21,548 nucleotides of DNA, taken from NCBI GenBank assembly GCA_964369355.1, contig CAYJEO010000012.1:1-21548 (forward strand). Reading direction: 5' to 3'. Of this stretch, positions 8,122 through 15,201 are shown one piece after another (position 1 is the first letter of the stretch; each line of letters begins with the position of its first letter). Origin of the DNA: CAYJEO01 sp964369355. Lineage in GTDB: Bacteria; Bacillota_I; Bacilli_A; RF39; UBA660. Under the pieces are notes generated by a model. That model made no database searches and was not told where the DNA came from. It worked only from the letters and a program-made list of their open reading frames with translations. A program made the translations under genes and the position numbers.

Positions 8122-8157
8122 TTTTAAATAAAAAAAGAGTTATTTTAAATAACTCTT
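8122..8157 (-). terminator. Intrinsic terminator after the Ig-repeat surface protein gene
   Basis: On the minus strand, a near-perfect stem (AAGAGTTAT / ATAACTCTT, 8135-8157) is followed by a run of seven T. It lies just beyond the stop at 8168. Confidence 0.85.
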
Positions 8158-8167
8158 CTATAATTTA

Positions 8168-11100
8168 TTAATTAAATAAGTTTTTTACTGTTTCAATTGC
8201 TGTTTTTACTGTTTCAATATCTTCTTTTGCTTTTGTTAATACTGCATCGATATCATTAACAACACCATATACTGTATTCTCAATTAAAGTTTCAATTCTA
8301 GTAATTTCTGTTTCTAAAGCAATGATTTGAGCTTCAATTTGAGCTTTTGCTTCTTCTGTTGCTGTTACTAATTGATTTCTTAATGTTTCAATTTCAGATT
8401 TTACTTTAGCAATTTCTGCATTGATTTCAGTTTTTACTTTTTCAATTTCTGCTTTAACTGCATTTTCTACTTTTTCAATTTCAGCTTTAATTTTTGCAAC
8501 TTCTTCAGCGATTCTTGCATTAATTTTTGCTTCTAATTCTTGTAGTGCAGCTACAACATCGTTATAAGTATCTGCAACTGGATTGTACTCAGTACATTCA
8601 GTTATTGCAAATCCAAATATTCCAGTATGTATAGTTATACAAATATTATCGTTTGTAGCTTCTGCTACTGCATATATTTTGTTAACATCAGGGATTAATC
8701 CTGCATAGTTTTCTGGAATATAGTTTTTAATTAAATCTTGAATTACTTCATTTAATAAATTTGAATCTAATTGTAAATTTAATTGGCATTTTTCTTGACC
8801 AGGCATACAGAATGTTAAATTCTCTAACTGCCCATCAGTACTATCTTCTAAACCTAAGTCTAATTTGAAATTATCAAATGCTAATGGCTTAGATGGATCT
8901 ATTAAATTGAATCCTACTTCTAAACTTGGAGCATCTACTTTAACTGTTACTTGTCTAGTATCTATAACATAGTTACCAGCTTTATCAGCAGCTATATAGT
9001 AAATTGTATAAATTCCTGCTTTTGTTGTATCTATACTATCTAATAATCCTAATTGTTCACCATTTAATGATGGAATTAATGTAATGTAACCACTTGCTGG
9101 AGTAGTTAATCCATCTAATCCTAATCCTCCTAATAATCCAGTAACATCATCTAATCCAGGAATTGATAATCCTAAATCACCTAAGATACCAGCTACATTA
9201 GTAAGAGGTCCTTTTCCACTTAATGCATCATAGAATGATACACCTTCATGCATATCAAATGTTTCACCTTCTAAGATTTCAACATCTTCAATACCATGAA
9301 TTTCAGGAGCAGTTTTGTCTATTTTAACAATTAAAGTTCCTTCGCTAGTTAATCCAGCGTTGTTTTTAACTAATACTTTTACTTCAAATCCATCGATTGT
9401 AGTTTCAAAATCAACTACTTCTGGATCGATTGTATATCCATTTTCGTTTATTCCTGACTCTAAGTCATAAATAGGATTTGTAATTGATCCTAATAAATCT
9501 CCTAAGATATCACCTAAAGTTCCATCTGAGTCATTCATTAAATCATCAATTGTAAAGTCTTGGTTAGTCCAGTCTAATTCACCGAAACTACCTTCTCCAC
9601 CAATTACTGGTGCAGTATAATCATATTTAACTTCAACTACTTGTGTTGTTTTGTTTCCAGCAACATCAGTAGCTTCTACAGTTACTTTATAAGTTCCACC
9701 TGTGTTTAATTTAGATAAATCAAAACTTAATTGTGGAATTTCTCCTGCAATAGTAACCATATTTATTTTTGTTATTTTAACTTCTTTAATACCACTATGA
9801 GCATCAGTTCCTGTTGGATTAATTGATAATGTATTATCAGCATTACCTGTTATGTACCATCCATTTTCTCCTAAAGTTCCTAAAGCTTCAATACCTACTG
9901 TTGGTGCAACATTATCTTTTTTAGTTGTTGTTGTAATAGTAGTTGCATTTCCTGCAGCATCTGTTACAGTCATTTCAACTAAGATACTTGCTCCATTTTC
10001 AGTAATTATATTATTTATGTGATTTGTTGTAATTGATGCAACACCTGATAAATTATCAGCAGCATCTTTATTAGATATAGTTATATCACTTTTAAACCAC
10101 TCAGAAATCGTAGTTGTTGGTGCTATAGCATAATCTTTATAATCATATTTAGGTAATCCTAACCAGCTAGTTCCTGTTTGTTTACGACAAGGCTTATCAC
10201 TTAATAATGAGTCAACTTCATCATATCCTGTTGGACAAACACCTGGAGTTGTAGTTTCTACTTTTGTACCATTTAAAACTATTTCTCCTGCTGTTGGTGC
10301 AGTTTGATCTAATTTATATGTATCTGTACATACTACATCAGATACAATTCCATAACTATTTTCTGCTACTACACACATTTTTGTTGCAGCTGCATCTTCA
10401 GTTATTACTAATCCTTTATTTTCAGTTGGAGTACATGTTGTATCTGTTATACAAGTTTTTAAAGTCCAATCTGACTCTAATCCTACAACTGTTACATTAA
10501 TATCTTCGTTTACCCATCCAGCAGCATTTACTACAGCATCTGTTGTTAAAGTAAATTCTGGCGTTGGTGCTACTATATTAATATAAATTTTGTTAGTTTT
10601 TTTATTTCCAGCATTATCAGTAGCTTTATAAGTTACTAAATATCTTCCTGGTGTTGTAATATCAATATTTGTTGTATCTAATACTAATCCATCTGCATTA
10701 ATTCCAGATACATCTAAAGTATTATTAGCTCCAGCATTATCAACAACTGTTACATTAGTTAATAAGTCTGTTCTAATTGCTTCTAAAGTTGTTCCAAGAG
10801 TGTAATTTTTCTCTTCGTAAACTTCTTCTCCACTAATTTGTGGTCCATTTTTATCTAATTTGTAATTATTTGTACAAACTAAATCAGATTTTACTCCTGT
10901 TGGTCCTGTTACTATTACACAAGCTGTTAATGTAGCAGATTGTTGAGTCATTTCAAATGTATTTCCAGTAATTGATGTATCTGGTGTACATTCTCCAGTA
11001 GTTGAAATGCAATATTCAACTGTTTCTCCTGCTTCTAAACCATTTACAGTTATTGTAAAGTTTTTTCTAGCCCATCCTAATTCATTAATATCTGCATCAT

Positions 11101-11992
11101 CAGATAAAGTGAATTCTGGTTTTGGTAAATCTACAGTAACTTTTACTTTTTCAGTATTTTTGTTTCCTGCATTATCCATAATTGTGTACTTAACTGTGTA
11201 AGTTCCTGATTTATTTAATTTTACATTGTCTGTATCTAATTGAATTCCATCAGTTGTTAATCCTGAAATATTATCAATTCCTGCTTTGTCATTATCATAA
11301 GCAGTTACGTTTTCAAGTAAAGCTTTTTCTAAATCTTCTAAAGTTGTTCCAAAAGGTACAGTAATATCTTCTAATCCTGTATACTTTGGATTTCTTTTAT
11401 CAATTTTAAAACTTTCTGTACAAGTTAAATCAGAATCAATACCTTCTTCATTAGTTACAATTACACATAATTTAACTGACGCTGAATTACGTTTAATTTT
11501 TAAACCTGCATCTTTTGTTGGTATACATTCTTCATCTTCTGTAATACATGTTTTAATAGTTGAAGTTGCATCCATACCATTAACTGTTACAGTAATGTTT
11601 TTATCAACCCATCCATTTTCGTTTACTTCTGCATTAGTTGTTAATGTGATAACTGGTTTTAAATTTTCTTCTAAATCTTCATCGTTATCATTATCATTTT
11701 CATTATCATTAGTATTTTCATTACCATTAGTATTTTCATTACCATTAGTATTTTCATTACCATTAGTATTTTCATTACCATTAGTATTTCCAGTTTGTTC
11801 TGGTGCTGGTGTTAATACATTTGTATTTGTATCACCACCTGTTGAATTGTCATCCGTGTTTGTATCATCTGTTAATCCTGTATTATTATCTACAGGTTGA
11901 AGTGATACATCATCTGGATTGGCAAAAGTAAATATAAACATACTAAATACGATAAATAATACTATTGCTACAATTTTTCTTTTATTAAGCAT
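8168..11992 (-). CDS. Large secreted Ig-like/DUF5011 repeat protein with C-terminal coiled coil
   Basis: This is a 1274-residue extracellular protein. Residues 1-25 are a signal peptide with likely cleavage after TFA. Residues 38-110 are disordered, including five hexapeptides (NTNGNE type). From about 112 come three repeats of roughly 182-185 residues. Each has a four-cysteine module (Cys149/156/176/191, 328/335/358/373 and 514/520/540/555). In the first two it is followed by a DUF5011-like Ig domain ending in the TDNAGNK or MDNAGNK type motif. More Ig-like units follow to about 1000, then a unique domain with a CMPGQEKC loop. Residues about 1145-1274 are a long Glu/Lys/Ile coiled coil. There is no LPxTG motif and no C-terminal membrane helix, so wall attachment by a sortase is not supported; retention may be non-covalent. 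The ATG has AGGGGGAG at 7 bases. Confidence 0.88.
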   Translation of the reverse strand: MLNKRKIVAIVLFIVFSMFIFTFANPDDVSLQPVDNNTGLTDDTNTDDNSTGGDTNTNVLTPAPEQTGNTNGNENTNGNENTNGNENTNGNENTNDNENDNDNDEDLEENLKPVITLTTNAEVNENGWVDKNITVTVNGMDATSTIKTCITEDEECIPTKDAGLKIKRNSASVKLCVIVTNEEGIDSDLTCTESFKIDKRNPKYTGLEDITVPFGTTLEDLEKALLENVTAYDNDKAGIDNISGLTTDGIQLDTDNVKLNKSGTYTVKYTIMDNAGNKNTEKVKVTVDLPKPEFTLSDDADINELGWARKNFTITVNGLEAGETVEYCISTTGECTPDTSITGNTFEMTQQSATLTACVIVTGPTGVKSDLVCTNNYKLDKNGPQISGEEVYEEKNYTLGTTLEAIRTDLLTNVTVVDNAGANNTLDVSGINADGLVLDTTNIDITTPGRYLVTYKATDNAGNKKTNKIYINIVAPTPEFTLTTDAVVNAAGWVNEDINVTVVGLESDWTLKTCITDTTCTPTENKGLVITEDAAATKMCVVAENSYGIVSDVVCTDTYKLDQTAPTAGEIVLNGTKVETTTPGVCPTGYDEVDSLLSDKPCRKQTGTSWLGLPKYDYKDYAIAPTTTISEWFKSDITISNKDAADNLSGVASITTNHINNIITENGASILVEMTVTDAAGNATTITTTTKKDNVAPTVGIEALGTLGENGWYITGNADNTLSINPTGTDAHSGIKEVKITKINMVTIAGEIPQLSFDLSKLNTGGTYKVTVEATDVAGNKTTQVVEVKYDYTAPVIGGEGSFGELDWTNQDFTIDDLMNDSDGTLGDILGDLLGSITNPIYDLESGINENGYTIDPEVVDFETTIDGFEVKVLVKNNAGLTSEGTLIVKIDKTAPEIHGIEDVEILEGETFDMHEGVSFYDALSGKGPLTNVAGILGDLGLSIPGLDDVTGLLGGLGLDGLTTPASGYITLIPSLNGEQLGLLDSIDTTKAGIYTIYYIAADKAGNYVIDTRQVTVKVDAPSLEVGFNLIDPSKPLAFDNFKLDLGLEDSTDGQLENLTFCMPGQEKCQLNLQLDSNLLNEVIQDLIKNYIPENYAGLIPDVNKIYAVAEATNDNICITIHTGIFGFAITECTEYNPVADTYNDVVAALQELEAKINARIAEEVAKIKAEIEKVENAVKAEIEKVKTEINAEIAKVKSEIETLRNQLVTATEEAKAQIEAQIIALETEITRIETLIENTVYGVVNDIDAVLTKAKEDIETVKTAIETVKNLFN
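11699..11788 (-). repeat. 18-bp minisatellite (5 copies) encoding NTNGNE hexapeptides
   Basis: Five tandem 18-base units, almost identical on the plus strand (core CATTACCATTAGTATTTT), encode residues 69-98 of the Ig-repeat protein. The last unit has diverged to NTNDNE. Copy number can change in frame, which would alter the length of the flexible N-terminal linker. Confidence 0.9.
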
Positions 11993-12029
11993 TCTATCTC
12001 TCCCCCTATCACTTAATTTTCACAATTAA

Positions 12030-12058
12030 ATAATACCATAAATGCAATATTTTTTCAA
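12030..12058 (-). promoter_or_regulatory. Proximal promoter (P2) of the Ig-repeat surface protein gene
   Basis: The minus strand shows TTGAAA (12053-12058), a 17-base spacer ending in TGG, and TATTAT (12030-12035). The layout matches the promoter of the giant surface protein at 4802-4830, including TTGAAA and the TGG extension. Confidence 0.75.
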
Positions 12059-12146
12059 CAAATATATAAGACATTTTAATATATTTTGTTTACAAATACT
12101 AAATTTTTGCTTTTATTTTTTCGCAAAAAACAAGTTAGTGCTGTTT

Positions 12147-12175
12147 ATAATATAATAAAATTTAATTTCTGTCAA
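12147..12175 (-). promoter_or_regulatory. Distal promoter (P1) of the Ig-repeat surface protein gene
   Basis: A consensus TTGACA (12170-12175) is followed after 17 bases by TATTAT (12147-12152) on the minus strand. A transcript from here would carry a leader of about 150 bases, in which I see no ORF and no clear riboswitch or terminator structure. Confidence 0.75.
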
Positions 12176-12194
12176 CTTTACTACATTATAATTA

Positions 12195-12228
12195 TATGAA
12201 AAAAACAAATTTTTTCTCAAATTTGTTA
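12195..12228 (-). terminator. Intrinsic terminator of the Fe-S assembly operon
   Basis: On the minus strand, stem ACAAATTT / AAATTTGT (12205-12226) is followed by a run of T. It overlaps the stop codon of the sufB-like gene. Confidence 0.8.
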
Positions 12229-13155
12229 TTTTAAAAATCCATCTATTATTACTTTTGTAGCTTGTTCTTCGCTTAAACCCAAAGTCATTAACTTCATTAA
12301 TTGTTCTCCCGCAATTTTACCAATTGTTGCTTCGTGTACTAGTGTAGCATCAATATCATTTGCTATTACAGTTGGAAATGCTGAAGCTTTACCGTTTCCC
12401 TCTAAGATTGCATCGCATTCACTGTGAGCATAGGATTTTTTATTTCCTACTAGTTTTGAATAAAATTCTTGTTTTGAATCTTGAGTTGCTACTGCTCTTG
12501 ATATTAAATGACAACTTGAATTTTCACCATTTAGTTCAACATCAAAAACTGTTTTTGCTATCTGTTTACCATGTGTTTTTATATTTTCACGAACAATTAA
12601 TGTTGCATTTTCTAAAATTTCACCAGTAGTTTTTCTAATAGTAGAATCAACTCCTTCAATTTGAGTTGTTTGCATTTCTAAAGTACTACCTTCTTTTAAA
12701 TATATTTCAGTTACTGGATTTAATATTTTTTCACCAATACCTTCTCCTGTACCATAATGGTTTTCAATATATTTTACTTTGGCATTTTTTTCTACATAAA
12801 ATCTATGTATTCCAGAATGTTCTGTTGGTTTATCATTGCAATTATGAATTCCACAACCTGCATATATAGTAACATCTGAATTTTCTCCTATATAAAAATC
12901 ATTATAAACTTTATCAGATAACCCACTTTCACTTACTAATACAGGTATGAAAACATTTTCTTTTTTTGTATTAGGTTTTACTACTATATCTATTCCTTCT
13001 GAATCTGTTTTTCCTATTATATTTATATTATCCGTAGTTTTTTTAGCAAATAATTTTCCATTTCTTCTTAAGTTAAATGCGCAAGATTCAATCATTTTTA
13101 TATTTGTTATTTTATTTAATACTTCTACTTCTTGTTTCTCTAAATTATCGATCAT
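12226..13155 (-). CDS. sufB: SufB-type Fe-S cluster scaffold of the minimal SMS system (SmsB)
   Basis: This 309-residue SufB/SufD-family protein should form, with the SufC-like ATPase, the scaffold on which Fe-S clusters are built. Near residues 99-140 the YAGCGIHNC segment and IHRFYVEKNAKVKYIENHYG open the beta-helix core. In the C-terminal part Cys247 (SECDAILEGNGKAS) lines up with the essential Cys of E. coli SufB, and His274-Glu275 (LVHEATIGKIAGEQL) with its conserved HEA motif. It lacks the N-terminal extension of canonical SufB (about 460-495 residues), as in archaeal and anaerobe SmsB. I prefer the ATG at 13155, with AGGTG 6 bases upstream, over an in-frame GTG at 13164. It overlaps the end of the sufC-like gene by 11 bases. 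No sufD, sufS or sufU is in view. Confidence 0.9.
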   Translation of the reverse strand: MIDNLEKQEVEVLNKITNIKMIESCAFNLRRNGKLFAKKTTDNINIIGKTDSEGIDIVVKPNTKKENVFIPVLVSESGLSDKVYNDFYIGENSDVTIYAGCGIHNCNDKPTEHSGIHRFYVEKNAKVKYIENHYGTGEGIGEKILNPVTEIYLKEGSTLEMQTTQIEGVDSTIRKTTGEILENATLIVRENIKTHGKQIAKTVFDVELNGENSSCHLISRAVATQDSKQEFYSKLVGNKKSYAHSECDAILEGNGKASAFPTVIANDIDATLVHEATIGKIAGEQLMKLMTLGLSEEQATKVIIDGFLK

Positions 13156-13825
13156 GTTTGTCACCTACTACTTCTTCATATGTTCCTATTTTTTTTATTG
13201 TTCCTTTTTCTATTAAAATAACTTCTTCTGCAATTTTTAATATTTTTTCTTGATGTGAAATTATAATAGTAGTTCCATTATTTTCTTTAAAAGTTTTAAA
13301 TAAATCTATTAATTCATTAAAACTCCATAAATCGATTCCTGCTTCAGGTTCATCAAAAATAGTTAATGCTTTTTTTCTAAGTAAAACAGTTGCTAACTCT
13401 ATTCTTTTGTGTTCTCCACCTGATAAAGTATTGTCTAACTGTCTATTAATATATTCACTAGGTTCTAGCCCTACTTCTTTTAATATATCCATTGCTTCTA
13501 ATTTATTTATTTTATTATTAGCTGCTATTTTTAATATGTCATATACAGTTAATCCTTTGAATTTAATAGGTTGTTGAAAAGCAAAACTTATTCCTAAATT
13601 TGCTCTTTGTTCTATAGAGTAATTACTTATATCGGTTCCATTAAATATAATAGTACCTGATGTTTGTTTTTCTATTCCAGATATAATTTTCATTAAACTA
13701 GATTTTCCACTACCATTTGGTCCTGTAATTACTATAAATTTATTTAAATCAATATCTAAGTTGATATTGTTAAGTATCTTTTTATCATTTATTTCAAATG
13801 AAATATCTTTAAGTTGTAATAACAT
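13145..13825 (-). CDS. sufC: SufC-type ABC ATPase of the minimal SMS Fe-S assembly system (SmsC)
   Basis: This 226-residue cytoplasmic ABC ATPase drives Fe-S cluster assembly with the SufB-like partner. Walker A is GPNGSGKSS (35-43), the Q-loop lies around 84-85 (AFQQP), the signature is LSGGEHKR (134-141), Walker B is LTIFDEP (154-160) and the switch His is 191 (IISHQEK). The string DEPEAGIDLWSF after Walker B is of the SMS type; canonical bacterial SufC usually reads DEIDSGLD here. The ATG at 13825 has AAAGGAGG at 7 bases and overlaps the regulator's stop by one base (TAATG). An upstream in-frame ATG at 13855 has no such site and would overlap the regulator by 31 bases. There is no membrane partner, so it is not a transporter ATPase. 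Confidence 0.92.
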   Translation of the reverse strand: MLLQLKDISFEINDKKILNNINLDIDLNKFIVITGPNGSGKSSLMKIISGIEKQTSGTIIFNGTDISNYSIEQRANLGISFAFQQPIKFKGLTVYDILKIAANNKINKLEAMDILKEVGLEPSEYINRQLDNTLSGGEHKRIELATVLLRKKALTIFDEPEAGIDLWSFNELIDLFKTFKENNGTTIIISHQEKILKIAEEVILIEKGTIKKIGTYEEVVGDKHDR

Positions 13826-14319
13826 TACTTGTCCTCCTTTAATATATTTAGCCATTTCGGGTTTGATTTTATTCTATTGTTGATTTTTTTTGTTTCACAT
13901 TCACTACATTTTGGATTTGTATTTATATTGCACTTACAAAATTCATTATCTAAGTGTAATGATTTTTTTATATATTGTTGCAATTTAATATTAGTTTCAT
14001 CTGATACAAATTCACTTATTATATCAACATCTATTTTAGCTTGCTGTTCTGAAATATTTAAAATACCTACAAAAAAAAGTTCTAATAAATTTTCTTTTAA
14101 TATTAATTGTTCTGCTATACATTTAGCTTCTTTTGTTAAAACTATATCTCCATAAGTTTCATATTGGATTAAATTATTTTCACTTAATCTTTTCAAAGCT
14201 TTCGATACACTTGATTTAGTATAGTTTAGTTTATTTGCTATATCAGTTACCCTTACCTTTTGATTTTGTATTTCCAATAAGTATATTATTTTTAAGTATG
14301 TGTTTCTTGTGCTTTTCAT
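13825..14319 (-). CDS. DtxR/MntR-fold transcriptional regulator with C-terminal Cys cluster, probable regulator of the Fe-S operon
   Basis: This is a 164-residue regulator. Residues 1-63 form the winged helix of DtxR/MntR proteins: RNTYLKIIYLLE, VRVTDIANKLNYTKSSVSKA, LKRLSENNLI, then the wing ending IVLT. Residues 64-118 match the dimerisation region. Several MntR metal ligands seem replaced: by eye, Asp8 and Glu11 by Thr7 and Lys10, His77 by a Glu, and Glu102-His103 by Ser-Glu. Instead the C-terminus has four cysteines, Cys128, 130, 138 and 141 (CxC-x7-CxxC), plus Cys67. Such a set could hold zinc, iron or an Fe-S cluster; which one is not visible. It heads the sufC-sufB pair with a one-base stop/start overlap and has a perfect palindrome on its promoter, so self-regulation of the operon is likely. 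Confidence 0.85.
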   Translation of the reverse strand: MKSTRNTYLKIIYLLEIQNQKVRVTDIANKLNYTKSSVSKALKRLSENNLIQYETYGDIVLTKEAKCIAEQLILKENLLELFFVGILNISEQQAKIDVDIISEFVSDETNIKLQQYIKKSLHLDNEFCKCNINTNPKCSECETKKINNRIKSNPKWLNILKEDK

Positions 14320-14333
14320 AAAACCTCTCCTTT

Positions 14334-14349
14334 GTTGACTATAGTCAAC
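14334..14349 (-). promoter_or_regulatory. Probable operator: perfect 16-bp palindrome upstream of the DtxR-like regulator
   Basis: GTTGACTATAGTCAAC is a perfect inverted repeat. It begins directly after the -10 box, covers the expected transcription start, and ends 4 bases before the AAGGAGAGG ribosome site. DtxR/MntR proteins bind palindromes of this size, so it is the best candidate site for the regulator encoded immediately downstream. Bound protein would block transcription. Confidence 0.8.
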
Positions 14350-14378
14350 ATTTTAGGTTAATTTGATTAATTTGTCAA
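14350..14378 (-). promoter_or_regulatory. Sigma-A promoter of the Fe-S regulator/assembly operon
   Basis: The minus strand has consensus TTGACA (14373-14378), a 17-base spacer, and TAAAAT (14350-14355). The start codon at 14319 is about 30 bases downstream. Confidence 0.88.
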
Positions 14379-14404
14379 TAAAAAAACTCTTAAAATTAAG
14401 AGTT
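14378..14404 (-). terminator. Intrinsic terminator after the interrupted membrane-anchored gene
   Basis: On the minus strand AACTCTTAA / TTAAGAGTT (14385-14404) forms a 9-bp stem followed by a run of seven T. It directly abuts the distal stop codon at 14403-14405 rather than the premature one at 14562, which supports 14403 as the original gene end. Confidence 0.85.
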
Positions 14405-14561
14405 ATTCATTGTTTTTAAAGTCTTGGTACCACTGTTCTATATTGTCCCCTGTATTTTCTAATACTTCTTTTGATTTATCTATTAAGTTTTGTGTTGTTT
14501 CTGAATTAATAATATTACTAATTGTTGTCTTAAATTTATCTGAATATGTTTTTATATTATT
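14403..14561 (-). pseudogene. 3' remnant of the membrane-anchored protein gene, separated by one in-frame TAA
   Basis: After the TAA at 14562-14564 the same frame stays open for 52 more codons and ends in TAA at 14403-14405. The translation (NNIKTYSDKFKTTISN near its start, ending EQWYQDFKNNE) has the same Lys/Asn/Glu-rich helical character as the part before the stop, including a SKE motif that recalls SKETSDKL upstream. There is no ribosome site or good start codon here, so it is not a separate gene. A single CAA-to-TAA change would explain the break. Confidence 0.7.
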
Positions 14562-15164
14562 TTATGTTTCTTGTGAGACATTTTCTTTTATAAATAAATC
14601 TATGTTAGTAGATCCTTTTTCTATTAAATCAAATAATTTATCTGATGTTTCTTTAGATAAATTTAAAATATCTTCTTGGTAATTAGGATAGTATTTTTTT
14701 ATTGTTTCATCTAAATTTTTAAAAGTTAACAATACACTTTGTTTTGCATTATCAGATAATTGTTCGAATGTAATCCCATTAATTTCAGTTCCATAAAATA
14801 TAAAATCAGTTAATATGATAAAACCTTCTTTAGCTTTAGTTAATCCTGTATCTAGACTTTGTTCTAATGAAGTAGCTACATCTGTTTCAATTGAGGCTAC
14901 ACTCATTAGTACAGGTTGTTCTGTTACTTGAATACTTTCTTGAGTATTTACATTTTCTTCTACAGTTGTATTTTCTCCTTTTTGTTCAGTCGCTTCTTCT
15001 TTGTTAGTTATTTCGTTATTTTCAATTGAGTTATTTTGTTCTACTTCTTTATTTTCGATATTTTCTTTTGTTTTTTCACTTAAGTTTATTCCTATAATTA
15101 TTCCAATTATTAAAAGAAGTACTATACCAATTATAATTAATATAATTTTTATTTCTTTTTTCAT
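14562..15164 (-). CDS. Membrane-anchored secreted protein, apparently truncated by a premature stop
   Basis: I do not recognise a family. The 200-residue product begins with a short basic stretch and one long hydrophobic helix (7-28, isoleucine-rich), which anchors it in the membrane with the rest outside. Residues 29-80 are a disordered Glu/Asn/Thr-rich linker. Residues 85-200 are predicted mostly helical (VATSLEQSLDTGLTKAKEGF, FEQLSDNAKQSVLLTFKNL, ETSDKLFDLIEKG). The reading frame continues for 52 codons beyond the TAA at 14562, to a stop that abuts a terminator, so the intact protein was probably 253 residues. The start has AGGTG at 7 bases and an extended -10 element just upstream. Whether the shorter form works is unknown. 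Confidence 0.7.
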   Translation of the reverse strand: MKKEIKIILIIIGIVLLLIIGIIIGINLSEKTKENIENKEVEQNNSIENNEITNKEEATEQKGENTTVEENVNTQESIQVTEQPVLMSVASIETDVATSLEQSLDTGLTKAKEGFIILTDFIFYGTEINGITFEQLSDNAKQSVLLTFKNLDETIKKYYPNYQEDILNLSKETSDKLFDLIEKGSTNIDLFIKENVSQET

Positions 15165-15182
15165 AAAATCACCTACTGCTAT

Positions 15183-15191
15183 ACTATAACA
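15183..15191 (-). promoter_or_regulatory. Extended -10 promoter element before the membrane-anchored gene
   Basis: TGTTATAGT on the minus strand is an extended -10 box about 19 bases before the ATG at 15164. No good -35 box is visible, and transcription could also come from the genes upstream. Confidence 0.45.
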
Positions 15192-15201
15192 TAATTTTTA
15201 T

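Noticed and set aside
11800..11815. PAPEQTG in the Ig-repeat protein as a sortase-like motif
   Set aside because: It is near the N-terminus, lacks the LPxTG form, and is followed by no membrane helix or basic tail.
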